Positions 17,816 to 26,375 of a DNA stretch of 36,209 nucleotides are shown here, in pieces (position 1 is the first letter of the stretch; every line of letters starts with the position of its first letter). The position numbers were made by a program, and so were the translations under genes. The stretch lies in assembly GCA_006226345.1 (NCBI GenBank), contig SBHD01000325.1:1-36209 (forward strand). Reading direction: 5' to 3'. The stretch comes from Bacteroidota bacterium (GTDB taxonomy: Bacteria > Bacteroidota > Bacteroidia > Chitinophagales > Saprospiraceae). Under the pieces are notes generated by a model. The model saw nothing but the letters and a program-made list of their open reading frames with translations, did no database searches and had not been told where the DNA came from.

Positions 17816-18295
17816 TCAGACGGTGTCGTCACCCAAAAAGTCAATCGTCCGGTTAATGCTTTGCTCCAGCGAAATGAAGGTCTCCGTGCGTTGAATGCCG
17901 GTAATTTTCTGGATCTTATCATGCAAGACCTGGCGCAGGTGATTTGTATCTTTGCAAATGATCTTTGCAAAAATACTGTAAAGTCCGGTGGTGTAATTTG
18001 ACTCTACGATTTCAGGGATCTTTTCCAGTTCTGCGCTGACAAGATCATAAAGCGAACTCTTATCCAGATAGATCCCCAAAAAAGCAGTCACATCGTACCC
18101 CAGCTTCTGAAAATCAACCTGAAGGCTTGACCCTTTTACGATGCCCATTTGTTCCATCTTCTTCATACGGACATGGATGGTTCCACTGGACACAAACAGG
18201 TCCTTGGCTATATCCGTGTAGGGTGTTTTACCGTCTTCAATGAGTTTGGACAGTATCTGTTTGTCGAGTTGATCAATTTCAGGGTGATCAGTCAT
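17816..18295 (-). CDS. Lrp/AsnC family transcriptional regulator
   Basis: 159 aa, full length for the family. The N-terminal AsnC-type helix-turn-helix is clear at residues 7-60 (IDQLDKQILSKLIEDG, then TDIAKDLFVSSGTIHVRMKK and MEQMGIVKG). The C-terminal part, from about residue 67, is the RAM effector-binding/oligomerisation domain (AFLGIYLDKSS; YTTGLYSIFAKIICKD). Family members bind DNA as dimers or octamers and respond to amino acids or other small ligands, often controlling adjacent genes and themselves. It is divergent from the S41 protease gene with 137 bp between the starts, so either could be a target; effector and regulon cannot be told from sequence. Confidence 0.92.
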   Translation of the reverse strand: MTDHPEIDQLDKQILSKLIEDGKTPYTDIAKDLFVSSGTIHVRMKKMEQMGIVKGSSLQVDFQKLGYDVTAFLGIYLDKSSLYDLVSAELEKIPEIVESNYTTGLYSIFAKIICKDTNHLRQVLHDKIQKITGIQRTETFISLEQSINRTIDFLGDDTV

Positions 18296-18432
18296 AAATT
18301 AAAATTCGTTTAAGCCGAAAGACAGGTAAGCCGATTATATTTGGATTTGTATTATAACTTCGAAAAACAACTGCTATTTTAAATAGTTTTTAAAAAACAG
18401 ACAATTTGATTAGCATCGATTAAATAAATACT
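18296..18432. promoter_or_regulatory. Divergent promoter region, regulator / S41 protease
   Basis: This 137-bp AT-rich gap must hold promoters for both divergent genes. On the plus strand TATATTTG (18336-18343) fits the TAnnTTTG -7 box, 90 bp before the protease ATG; the best upstream partner is an imperfect TTTA at 18309-18312, 23 bp away. I found no clear match for the minus-strand gene. An Lrp-type protein often binds its own upstream region, but no operator could be assigned. Confidence 0.35.
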
Positions 18433-20067
18433 ATGAGTGAGCCGATAAAAAGAAAAGTTGATGTTCGGATACCATTGATATTGGCCATCGTGCTGGCGGC
18501 CGGGATGTTTATAGGCCAGCAGTTGCCCAGGTATGACAAAAATATTCGGATACTCCCGACTTCCATGCGCGCTACCGGAGCGGCCGGATCGTTGGATGAG
18601 ATCATCCGGTATATAGAGGCCAAATATGTGGATACGGTCGATGTGGAAGAGATCAAACGGGGCGCGATAACCAGCCTTCTGGAGCAATTGGACCCCCACT
18701 CTATTTATATGGGGCCGGAGGAGTTACAGCATGAAGAAGAGGTCATGAATGGGAATTTTGAAGGGATCGGTATTGAATATCTGGTCATCGATGATACCAT
18801 TCAGGTAGTTACACCGATCGCCGGGGGACCGTCGGAAGTAGCCGGCATCCTGGCCGGAGATAAGATTGTTACGATCGCCGATTCGACTGTGGCCGGGGTC
18901 GGGATTACCAATTCCGACATTTTCCGAAAGTTGAGAGGGGAAAAAGGGACCACCGTAAAACTGGGTGTGCTGCGGGGACATGAAAAGGTATTGCGGTCTT
19001 TCTCGCTCACCAGGGATATCATTCCTGTTAAAAGCGTGGATATTGCCTATATGCTGGATGCGAAAACCGGCTACATGAAAATTAACCGGTTCAGTACGCC
19101 TACATACCAGGAGTTTATGGAAGGAGTCCGGCCACTGGTTGAAGAAAAGGGTATGGAAAACCTGGTGATCGACCTTCGTGGGAATCCGGGTGGTTACCTT
19201 AACGAAGCAACCGAGTTGTTGAGTCAACTTTTTCCGGAAGGCAAATTGCTGGTGTATACTGAAGGCCGGACAGAAGAACGCCACGATTATGAGAGCAATG
19301 GAAGGGCCCGGTTTAATATTAATAAGGTTGCCGTGCTGATAGATGAAGGCTCGGCATCGGCCAGTGAAATCGTTGCCGGTGCCATTCAGGACCACGACCG
19401 CGGTTGGGTTATCGGACGCCGATCTTACGGCAAGGGACTGGTACAGGTTCAATATCCGCTAAGTGACGGGGGCGCACTCCGGCTGACCATATCACGGTAT
19501 TACACGCCAAGTGGCCGTAGTATTCAGCGGGAATATAAAAACAACGATGCCTACAAGGAGGATGCCGACCTCCGGCTTCGAAATGGAGAACTGGCCGATG
19601 CCTCTAAAATAAAACCCGCTGATACAACCAAATACTATACCGGCATGGGACGCGTGGTGTATGGCGGCGGCGGGATCACGCCTGATATTTTTATTCCGCT
19701 GGATACATCATTTGCCACAACCTATTTCTTTGATGCCCGTCAGCATCTGCCGCAGTTCGCCGCACGGTGGCTGGAGACCCAGGATGCCGGTGCGCTGCCG
19801 AAGGACCTGGATGCCTACATGCAAAAATTTGAAGTATCCGAACAAATGTTCGATGAGTTCGAGCAATATGTAAAAAGCCAGGGTGCTCTCGACGTACTGT
19901 CCCGGACTGCGGAGGGGAAAGATGAGCTGCGTCATCAACTGAAAGCCCGGATTGCAAAACTGCTATTCCAGGATGAAGGGCTGTACCGCGTCCTGAACAG
20001 CGATGACCCGGCGATTGAAAAAGCGATCCAGGTCATCCGGAGCGGAGAACCAGTAGCGAAAAAATAG
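18433..20067 (+). CDS. S41 family C-terminal processing protease (CtpA-like)
   Basis: 544 aa. An N-terminal signal anchor (residues ~12-30, IPLILAIVLAAGMFIGQQ) places the protein in the periplasm. A PDZ domain follows (about 110-195: GIGIEYLVIDD, AGDKIVTIADS, RKLRGEKGTTVKL). The S41 catalytic core spans about 205-400, with VIDLRGNPGGYL and the nucleophile region GSASASE. S309 and K334 (SYGKGLVQ) are 25 residues apart, the same spacing as the Ser-Lys dyad of Prc/CtpA proteases. A C-terminal extension of ~140 residues is typical of Bacteroidota homologues. It probably trims C-termini of or degrades envelope proteins. The stop is 30 bp from the convergent DUF4230-like gene, with no terminator visible between them. 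Confidence 0.93.
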   Translation: MSEPIKRKVDVRIPLILAIVLAAGMFIGQQLPRYDKNIRILPTSMRATGAAGSLDEIIRYIEAKYVDTVDVEEIKRGAITSLLEQLDPHSIYMGPEELQHEEEVMNGNFEGIGIEYLVIDDTIQVVTPIAGGPSEVAGILAGDKIVTIADSTVAGVGITNSDIFRKLRGEKGTTVKLGVLRGHEKVLRSFSLTRDIIPVKSVDIAYMLDAKTGYMKINRFSTPTYQEFMEGVRPLVEEKGMENLVIDLRGNPGGYLNEATELLSQLFPEGKLLVYTEGRTEERHDYESNGRARFNINKVAVLIDEGSASASEIVAGAIQDHDRGWVIGRRSYGKGLVQVQYPLSDGGALRLTISRYYTPSGRSIQREYKNNDAYKEDADLRLRNGELADASKIKPADTTKYYTGMGRVVYGGGGITPDIFIPLDTSFATTYFFDARQHLPQFAARWLETQDAGALPKDLDAYMQKFEVSEQMFDEFEQYVKSQGALDVLSRTAEGKDELRHQLKARIAKLLFQDEGLYRVLNSDDPAIEKAIQVIRSGEPVAKK

Positions 20068-20097
20068 CCGGAGTGACATTCGCCTTTGCCAGCGGAC

Positions 20098-21369
20098 CTA
20101 TTGTGGAATAAAATTGGTGTTTTTGGTTCCCTCAGTCGTGTTTTGCGGCTCGCCCCTGCGTAGAAATTCATCCTCCGTAAGCACCTCAGGTGTTTCCCGG
20201 AAACGCAATTCCAGTTTGTAATTGCGGCCCATGCTTTTAACCACCGGTCCGAGCATGAGTTGCATCACCGTGTCTGCGCGTGCCCTGGCTTTGTCCAGAA
20301 CGTGCTCGTTTTCCAGGGCATCCTGCCGGAATTGCCGGCGCAACTCATTGAAATTTCGGTTCATTTCGTCACCACTGATACCAGCCAGGAAGCCGACATC
20401 CAACTTGTCCACCCGCGGATATACTTCGTGGGACAGGATGGAGGGCGGCGGCAAAGTGATGTAAACAATCCCTTTTTTAGGGCTGAAGGTCACATCAAAC
20501 TGCTGATCCAGCTTAAACCCGGCTTTGATAACAGAGATTGCTTCGACCCGTATATCGGTCTCTGAAATGGAGAATCCAAAGATTTTGTAGGACAAGGTTT
20601 TATCCAACCCGAGCCGGCTGCGTAATTCATACGTGCCGAGCTCAGCTATCCCCTTCCGTACTTTGTCTTTCAGCAATCCGCGGGATGCACTGAAGTCCAT
20701 AATTGCTGCACGGGTTTGCAAGCGTTCAACCATGGGGCGAAGTCCCTCATTCAGGGCAATTCCGCAAGGTGTGGTTACATCTTTCCCTTTGGCCAGCAAT
20801 TTCCCGTCAGAGGCTTTCAGCAAGGTTGCCATGATCTGGGTAACAAAGAAACAGGTATATTTTCCCGCCACTTCATTAAATAATTGCACGGCCTGGTTTG
20901 CATTGTCATTGTACCAGGTTTCGTAGAGTTCGGCAGAAGTATCCTTAAGCGACAGGAAATCACTGTAGTACAGACTTCGCAGGTAACTATGGTGCTTTTG
21001 ATATTCTGGCTCCAGACGTCGTTTCAGACTGTCCGGCAGGTTCATCCGGTTGGCTACATGAAATAGTAGGGAAAGGTTGAAGTTATATACCAGGTCATCA
21101 AATTCCTTCTGGTGTTTATCCGGCTCTGATAATATGATCAGGGTGGCCTCTTCATCCAGGTTGGGCTGGAAGTCAGATGGCACATAAGTCAATTGCACGC
21201 CTTGCGCCGGCTTTAGAAAATTAGAAAATACGCCATCGCCACTGGCAAAGAATGTATTGTAGATGATCGCCAGTGCAATGCAAAGCAGTGCCAGCAATAA
21301 CAGTTGTTTCCCGAACATAACGCCGGAAGACTCGCTCTTCCCGGGCGCATCCGGTTGATTAGTAGCCAT
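20098..21369 (-). CDS. Membrane-anchored DUF4230-like protein
   Basis: 423 aa from the ATG chosen here (MATNQPDAPGK); an in-frame ATG 42 bp upstream (21411) is possible but adds a leader unlike a normal N-terminus. One transmembrane segment near residues 20-40 (GKQLLLLALLCIALAIIYNTFF) is followed by a large soluble part, probably periplasmic. The region FSISETDIRVEA, VIKAGFKLDQQFDVTF and KKGIVYITLPPPSILS resembles DUF4230 proteins, which have a short SPFH-like beta region and no assigned function. The C-terminus has a charged helical stretch (~330-385) and a polar tail. It is the last gene of a leftward group with the dienelactone-hydrolase-like and RlmI genes, separated by 136 bp. The family call is moderate; function is unknown. 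Confidence 0.7.
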   Translation of the reverse strand: MATNQPDAPGKSESSGVMFGKQLLLLALLCIALAIIYNTFFASGDGVFSNFLKPAQGVQLTYVPSDFQPNLDEEATLIILSEPDKHQKEFDDLVYNFNLSLLFHVANRMNLPDSLKRRLEPEYQKHHSYLRSLYYSDFLSLKDTSAELYETWYNDNANQAVQLFNEVAGKYTCFFVTQIMATLLKASDGKLLAKGKDVTTPCGIALNEGLRPMVERLQTRAAIMDFSASRGLLKDKVRKGIAELGTYELRSRLGLDKTLSYKIFGFSISETDIRVEAISVIKAGFKLDQQFDVTFSPKKGIVYITLPPPSILSHEVYPRVDKLDVGFLAGISGDEMNRNFNELRRQFRQDALENEHVLDKARARADTVMQLMLGPVVKSMGRNYKLELRFRETPEVLTEDEFLRRGEPQNTTEGTKNTNFIPQ

Positions 21370-21505
21370 AGGTTCTGATCGTGTTAATTTGCCAATGTGA
21401 CATTGCACCATACCTGAACAGGGTGCAAATCACCAAGTTACAGCGAATGGATGCTGGAAACGAAATTAACCGTAACACCCTGCACCCATTCATTTATCTG
21501 GCAAT

Positions 21506-22333
21506 TTATTTATTTTTAAGGTATGTCAAAACCTTGGCGCGGGCATCACGTGCTGCAGCATCATTATACCGGGGACTGCTCGGGTTAGCAAACGCGTGAT
21601 CAGCATCGAACTCCTCAACCGTCAGTGTTTTCCCGGCTGCCTTCATGTTTTCCCGGAATGTTTGCACCACCTCGTCATTAATCCACTTGTCTTTTTTAGC
21701 ATGCACCATCAACACATCGGCAGATAAGGTCTCAAGTTTTGCTACATCGCTTTCAGGCATGCCGTAAAACACTACACAGGCCTTAACCTGAGCACCCAGT
21801 TCCAGCGCAGCCTGCAAGGACCAGCCGCCACCAAAACACCAGCCCATTGTGCTGAATTCGGCATTCTTGCCAGCAAAACGGGCAGCACCCGCAATGATAG
21901 CCCGGGCCCGGGCCTGATCACAGGACTGTATCAATTTTCCGGCTTCTTCCGGTGTGGTAGCGGACTTGCCGTCGTATAAGTCCACTGCCAATACATTGAT
22001 GTTCAGATCGTGTGCCCATTTTACCGTTTCATTCCGGATATAGTCATTCAGGCCCCACCATTCATGAAAAAGCAGCAGGTATTGATTGGTCTGGGTGCTG
22101 CTCCAGGCCAGGTACCCGTGACCGTTGGGGCCGCCCTCTACAGGAAACTCAATTTCCTTCCCCGTGTGCGTCACAGCCACAGGCTGCGGAACCGGATGCA
22201 TATCCCGAAATGCCCTGTCAGAGGCAAATGCGGCAAATGCGGCATTTGGATCATGACACATGGGTATCGGTGCTTCCTGGTTCTGGCAGGCAAAGAAACT
22301 TGATAGCAATAACAGCCCGATAATATTTTTCAT
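21506..22333 (-). CDS. Dienelactone hydrolase family lipoprotein
   Basis: 275 aa from the ATG at 22333, chosen because it gives a compact lipoprotein signal (MKNIIGLLLLSSFFAC, lipid Cys16); an upstream ATG adds nine residues. It has an alpha/beta-hydrolase fold of the dienelactone hydrolase type. Catalytic candidates are E91 in LLFHEWWGLND, C166 in GWCFGGGW, D215 in HAKKDKW and H246 in DADHAFANP, the full Cys-Asp-His triad with the supporting Glu. Family members hydrolyse lactones or esters; the natural substrate is unknown, and many envelope-located homologues have no known pathway. It lies 39 bp downstream of the RlmI-type gene on the same strand, so co-transcription is likely, though no functional link is apparent. 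Confidence 0.9.
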   Translation of the reverse strand: MKNIIGLLLLSSFFACQNQEAPIPMCHDPNAAFAAFASDRAFRDMHPVPQPVAVTHTGKEIEFPVEGGPNGHGYLAWSSTQTNQYLLLFHEWWGLNDYIRNETVKWAHDLNINVLAVDLYDGKSATTPEEAGKLIQSCDQARARAIIAGAARFAGKNAEFSTMGWCFGGGWSLQAALELGAQVKACVVFYGMPESDVAKLETLSADVLMVHAKKDKWINDEVVQTFRENMKAAGKTLTVEEFDADHAFANPSSPRYNDAAARDARAKVLTYLKNK

Positions 22334-22372
22334 GACAAGGTTATATAAAGTGATCTTCATTATGATATTATC

Positions 22373-23581
22373 CTATTCAACATACAAAACCAGGCCTTTC
22401 AAATAGGCGCCTTCCGGATGGAACATGCTCACCGGATGATCGGGGCCCTGGGTGAGGTGATGCAGCACACTCACCGGCCTTCCAACCTCCAGCGCCGCAG
22501 CAGCAATGGTGTGATAAAACAACTCCCGGTCAACTACCTGCGAGCAGGAAAAGGTGAACATGATGCCGCCTGGCGCAACATGCTGCAGGGCAGCAGCATT
22601 GAGGCGTTTGTAACCCTGGACGGCATTATGGCGCTTGTTCATGTTTTTTGCAAAAGCCGGCGGGTCAACCACGACCACGTCATAAACCTCGTCCCGCTCT
22701 TTGAAAAAACGCAACACATCCGCCGTAAAGCCCTGGTGCTCCCCCGTATAAGGTTCGTTGAGTGCAGCATTCTGTTCGGTTAACAGCATCGCTTTAGCCG
22801 ATACATCCACTGAATGAACCAGCCGGGCACCGGCACGCAAAGCATAGCAGGAAAATCCGCCGGTATAACAAAACGTATTCAATACTGTTTTGCCCGGAAC
22901 ATACCGCTCCAGTAATTTCCTGTTTTCACGTTGATCGAGGAAAAACCCGGTTTTCTGGCCCGTTACCCAATCCACCTGAAAGCGGATACCAAACTCCGAG
23001 ACGATCGTGCCATCCGCCCCTGCCCCACCCTGCAGGTACTGGTTTGTACAGGTAGCGGCATAGTTGCCAGGCAGGGCTTCCTTGCTTTTGTCATATACCC
23101 TGACGATCATTCCGGCACATGCCTCCAGGATGGCCATTGCGATCAGTTCGCGTTGGCGGTGCATGCCGATACTGTGGCATTGAAGAACCGCCGTATCGGA
23201 GTAGCAATCCACTATCAGGCCCGAAAGTTCATCCCCTTCACCATGTACCAGGCGGAAACAGTTCGTGTCAGATCGGCTTACAAGACCGGCAGCGACCCTT
23301 TTTTGCAGGGCCCGTTCGATCTTGGATACCCAAAAAGCCGGTTCCGTCGGATCTGCATCTTCAAATGCCAGAAGTCGCACGGCAATACTTCCATGATGGA
23401 AATGCCCTACCCCCAAACAGGCCTTATTACGATCAAATACACGCACCAGATCACCATCAAGCGGTGTACCCTCCATATGGTGTATGGCGCCGGAAAAGAC
23501 CCACGGGTGAAACCTTTGGACCGGGACCTCCTTCCCTGGACGAAGGTAAATGCCTGGCATTTCTAGTTGCTTTGATTTCAT
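22373..23581 (-). CDS. rlmI: 23S rRNA (cytosine-5) methyltransferase, RlmI type
   Basis: 402 aa from the ATG at 23581; an in-frame ATG 36 bp upstream would add a leader not expected in the family. An N-terminal PUA domain (RFHPWVFSGAIHHMEG, residues ~23-38) is followed by an RlmI-like middle domain and a Rossmann-type SAM methyltransferase domain (KTGFFLDQREN, 210-220; NTFCYTGGFS; VVDPPAFAK, 304-312; FTFSCSQ, 342-348; DHPVSMFHPEGAYLKG). These match E. coli RlmI closely in order and motif. RlmI methylates C1962 of 23S rRNA to m5C; here the exact target base is inferred from homology. It is the first gene of a leftward group and diverges from the KamA-like gene. Confidence 0.9.
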   Translation of the reverse strand: MKSKQLEMPGIYLRPGKEVPVQRFHPWVFSGAIHHMEGTPLDGDLVRVFDRNKACLGVGHFHHGSIAVRLLAFEDADPTEPAFWVSKIERALQKRVAAGLVSRSDTNCFRLVHGEGDELSGLIVDCYSDTAVLQCHSIGMHRQRELIAMAILEACAGMIVRVYDKSKEALPGNYAATCTNQYLQGGAGADGTIVSEFGIRFQVDWVTGQKTGFFLDQRENRKLLERYVPGKTVLNTFCYTGGFSCYALRAGARLVHSVDVSAKAMLLTEQNAALNEPYTGEHQGFTADVLRFFKERDEVYDVVVVDPPAFAKNMNKRHNAVQGYKRLNAAALQHVAPGGIMFTFSCSQVVDRELFYHTIAAAALEVGRPVSVLHHLTQGPDHPVSMFHPEGAYLKGLVLYVE

Positions 23582-23893
23582 ATCAGAATAGTGAATACTA
23601 CCGTGGAAAACCGGCATACATTAGTTCTTTCATTTAGGGTCAAAATAACAGAAGTATTTCAAGAAATGAGTCAGGAAATCGCGTAGAAACGCTGAAATAA
23701 GGGCCTGGAACAGGCGTTGCGGTTGTCTAGGTCCCAAAATTTACGGAACTTGTGAACAACCTGCCTCCGATCAGGTTTGAACTCTTAGGCATTCCGCCTG
23801 TCTATAATTTCCTTCGATAACGGCCATTTTTCCGGCTGAGGGGCCATTCTGGTCCTGTCCTTCCTGTAACCTATAAAAAACAAGACTAAATAA
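23582..23893. other. Divergent intergenic region, no gene seen
   Basis: This 312-bp gap lies between the divergent rlmI-type and KamA-like genes and must hold their promoters. On the minus strand TTATTTTG (complement of 23641-23648) differs from TAnnTTTG at one base but lacks an upstream partner. A tight hairpin, GCCTGgaaCAGGC (23703-23715), has no T-tract. No RNA gene or supported small reading frame was recognised. Confidence 0.4.
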
Positions 23894-25240
23894 ATGCACC
23901 TATTGACACAACCAAACTACAAAGCATACGCACTAAATACTTTCCGAAATATTCCACAGATAGAACGGCTTTCTGAATCCGAACGTAAAGCGATCGAAAT
24001 TGTCGGGAATGTACTGCCGTTTAAAGTAAACAACTATGTCATTGACGAACTGATCGATTGGGATAACTATGCAGATGATCCGCTCTTTAATCTCGTTTTC
24101 CCCAATAAAGAAATGCTTTTACCCGAGCATTTCAGTCAAATGGAGCACATACTGCAAAACACAACTGATCGAAACCTGATCCGTGAAACCGCATATAAGA
24201 TCAGGTTAAAACTCAATCCACATCCTGCCGGACAGGTTGAATTGAATGTCCCGGAACTTGAAGGGGTAAAACTGACCGGCATTCAGCATAAGTATCGCGA
24301 AACACTGTTATTCTTTCCCAGTTCCGGACAAACCTGTCACAGTTATTGCACTTTTTGCTTCCGCTGGCCGCAGTTTGTCGGTATGAATGAGATAAAGTTT
24401 GCCATGCGGGAAACGGAATTACTGGTCAAATATCTGGAACAACACCAGGAAGTTACCGACATCCTGTTTACCGGTGGTGATCCGATGATCATGAAGTACG
24501 AGGTCTTCCGACAATATATCGAACCCTTTATTGAATCCAACCGAACCAATATTCAGTCTATCCGGATCGGGACCAAGTCACTCGGCTTCTGGCCCTACAA
24601 ATTCATCGATGATGAAGAGTCAGATAAATTCCTGGCACTGTTTGAGCGTGCCATTAAAAGCGGGATCAACCTGGCCTTTATGTCCCACTTTAATCACCCG
24701 AACGAACTAAAAACACCAGCTGTTCAAAAAGCCATCCGGCGTTTGCGCAACACGGGTCTTCAAATCCGGACACAGTCTCCCCTGCTCCGCCATATTAACG
24801 ATGATGCCGATACCTGGGCGGAAATGTGGCGGGAACAGGTCAACCAGAATTGTATTCCGTATTACATGTTTGTAGCCCGGGACACCGGAGCCAAGCACTA
24901 TTTCGAGGTGCCACTGGTACATACCTGGGAGATCTTCCGCAAGGCATATCAGCAGGTTAGTGGATTATGCCGGACGGTCCGGGGCCCCAGTATGTCGGCT
25001 ACGCCCGGAAAAGTTCAGGTCCTGGGGGTAGCCAGGATAGCTGACAAAAAGGTAATTACCCTCCGCTTCCTTCAAGGCCGTAACCCGGACTGGGTGGCCA
25101 GGCCGTTTTTTGCGGAATACGACGACAAAGCGACCTGGCTGAATGAGCTGAAGCCGGCTTTTGGCGACCGCTTCTTCTATGAAGATGAGCTGGAACGCAT
25201 GTACCAGGCTAAAACAGAAGGGCATCTTTCCGATAACTGA
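23894..25240 (+). CDS. KamA-like radical SAM protein, substrate unknown
   Basis: 448 aa. The radical SAM cluster motif CxxxCxxC is at C148, C152 and C155 (CHSYCTFCFRWPQF), followed by FTGGDPM (192-198), the SAM-binding GGDP motif. This CxxxCxxC-F-R context and the overall length resemble the lysine 2,3-aminomutase (KamA) family. A candidate PLP-binding lysine is K373 in ATPGKVQVLG, in the place of the DAPGGGGK lysine of clostridial KamA. However, the Asp seven residues before that Lys, which in KamA contacts the substrate amino group, is Ser here (GPSMSATPGK). The protein is therefore probably a 2,3-aminomutase-like enzyme on another substrate, or has another activity. A terminator separates it from the cupin-like gene downstream. 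Confidence 0.85.
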   Translation: MHLLTQPNYKAYALNTFRNIPQIERLSESERKAIEIVGNVLPFKVNNYVIDELIDWDNYADDPLFNLVFPNKEMLLPEHFSQMEHILQNTTDRNLIRETAYKIRLKLNPHPAGQVELNVPELEGVKLTGIQHKYRETLLFFPSSGQTCHSYCTFCFRWPQFVGMNEIKFAMRETELLVKYLEQHQEVTDILFTGGDPMIMKYEVFRQYIEPFIESNRTNIQSIRIGTKSLGFWPYKFIDDEESDKFLALFERAIKSGINLAFMSHFNHPNELKTPAVQKAIRRLRNTGLQIRTQSPLLRHINDDADTWAEMWREQVNQNCIPYYMFVARDTGAKHYFEVPLVHTWEIFRKAYQQVSGLCRTVRGPSMSATPGKVQVLGVARIADKKVITLRFLQGRNPDWVARPFFAEYDDKATWLNELKPAFGDRFFYEDELERMYQAKTEGHLSDN

Positions 25241-25266
25241 TCACATCCTTTTTTCAGGAATGAATG

Positions 25267-25303
25267 ATACCGGAGCCGTACCTTACAGTTCCGGTATTTT
25301 TTT
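25267..25303 (+). terminator. Rho-independent terminator after KamA-like gene
   Basis: Stem ATACCGGA (25267-25274) pairs with TCCGGTAT (25290-25297), with a 15-nt loop and a run of seven T (25297-25303). It ends 18 bp before the cupin-like start codon, so the downstream gene depends on readthrough or on a very short promoter region. Confidence 0.8.
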
Positions 25304-25321
25304 GGAATCATCTCAATTGTC

Positions 25322-26074
25322 ATGGACCGAAGATCTTTTTCAAAGAAAATTCTGAGTTGTGCCTTGTCCTATGCGCTCCTGGATAGTCTGTTTGCAACCG
25401 CAGCGTTTGGGAGGAAAATAGCCCCGATTGCCGACCACTGGGCCATACGGTTGCAGGAATACTGCCATGACCTGAACACAAACCGCATTACCCCGGCATT
25501 GTGGCAGGAACAGGTTGAGTCCCTTTTTCGTGCAATTGATTTGCCGGACCTGTTGCGCTTCATCGAATTTGAACGACTCCAAAAAGGCTTCCAATATCCG
25601 GAGCTGGGTGTAGCGACCCGTAAAGTTGTATTTCCAAGGTTGGATGGGCTTCCGGAACGTACGCTGTTTGTAAAAAAGATCTTCGGAATGAAAAAAGACA
25701 GGGCGATCATCCCACATGGACACAGCAATATGGCTTCTGCCCATCTCGTCCTCAAGGGCAGTTTTCAAATGCGGCATTATGAAAAAACGGGCATGAGCGA
25801 TACGCACCTGGTTGTCAGACCAACGATCGACCAGGAGGCCGGCATCGGAGCCTGTTCTTCCATTTCGGATGAACGGGACAATATCCATTGGTTCGTAGCA
25901 AACACCGAAACCGCATTTACCTTCGATGTAATTATGCTGAACCTGGGCGAAAAGCCGTATGACATTCAAAATATCGATATCCGGGATGGAGAAGTACTGC
26001 CTGATGGGCAGATACGCGCCCCAATACTGGATGTAGAAACTGCACTGAATAAATATGGCCGGGAACACCACTGA
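25322..26074 (+). CDS. Tat-exported cupin-like protein
   Basis: 250 aa. The N-terminus DRRSFSKK followed by a weakly hydrophobic stretch (to about residue 29) resembles a twin-arginine signal, implying export of a folded, possibly metal-loaded protein. A cupin-like core is suggested by a first motif with H132, H134 and H141 (PHGHSNMASAHLVLKG) and a second with H189 and N194 (DNIHWFVAN). No active-site Glu is obvious in motif 1. The substrate is unknown; dioxygenase, isomerase or binding roles are all possible. The preceding KamA-like gene is on the same strand 81 bp upstream, though a terminator lies between. An alternative is a non-enzymatic beta-barrel protein; I am confident of the gene, less so of the family. 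Confidence 0.7.
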   Translation: MDRRSFSKKILSCALSYALLDSLFATAAFGRKIAPIADHWAIRLQEYCHDLNTNRITPALWQEQVESLFRAIDLPDLLRFIEFERLQKGFQYPELGVATRKVVFPRLDGLPERTLFVKKIFGMKKDRAIIPHGHSNMASAHLVLKGSFQMRHYEKTGMSDTHLVVRPTIDQEAGIGACSSISDERDNIHWFVANTETAFTFDVIMLNLGEKPYDIQNIDIRDGEVLPDGQIRAPILDVETALNKYGREHH

Positions 26075-26136
26075 CAGAACGGCTGCACATTCATGTAGAT
26101 ATTGTCCTACCTTAGCCGTTGCAAACGTATGCACAC

Positions 26137-26346
26137 ATGCTGGAGTTTAAATTGCAAGGGCACCCGTTCATACAATTGAATGACCTGCTCAAAGTACTTA
26201 ACCTGGTTGGAACCGGAGGTGAGGCCAATATGCGGATCGTCGCCGGAGAGGTACGGGTGAATGGAGGTACGGAAATTCAGAAACGAAAAAAGATACGGTC
26301 GGGCGATACCGTTGAATTCGGCACTACGCAAATTCTTGTCCGGTAA
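26137..26346 (+). CDS. Small S4-domain RNA-binding protein (YbcJ-like)
   Basis: 69 aa from the ATG at 26137; a TTG 18 bp upstream is in frame but the ATG gives the normal length of this family. The whole protein is one S4 domain: FIQLNDLLKVLNLVGTGGEA, then MRIVAGEVRVNGG, then KRKKIRSGDTVEF. S4 domains bind structured RNA, often rRNA. E. coli YbcJ is a similar ~70-aa protein; its precise role is unclear. It lies 29 bp upstream of the DEAD-box helicase on the same strand, so the two are probably co-transcribed as a small RNA-related unit. Confidence 0.9.
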   Translation: MLEFKLQGHPFIQLNDLLKVLNLVGTGGEANMRIVAGEVRVNGGTEIQKRKKIRSGDTVEFGTTQILVR

Positions 26347-26375
26347 AAGGAGAGATACTGCCATATACGCACATT

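Noticed and set aside
18724-19452. Antisense 242-aa reading frame inside the S41 protease gene
   Set aside because: It lies opposite PDZ and catalytic regions that are clearly coding on the plus strand; composition is that of a shadow frame.
20068-20097. Search for a terminator between the S41 protease and the convergent DUF4230-like gene
   Set aside because: The 30-bp gap has no stable inverted repeat with a T-tract.
25340-26134. Antisense 264-aa reading frame opposite the cupin-like gene
   Set aside because: The plus strand has a Tat-like signal, cupin-type His motifs and sensible spacing to neighbours, while the antisense product has no recognisable features.
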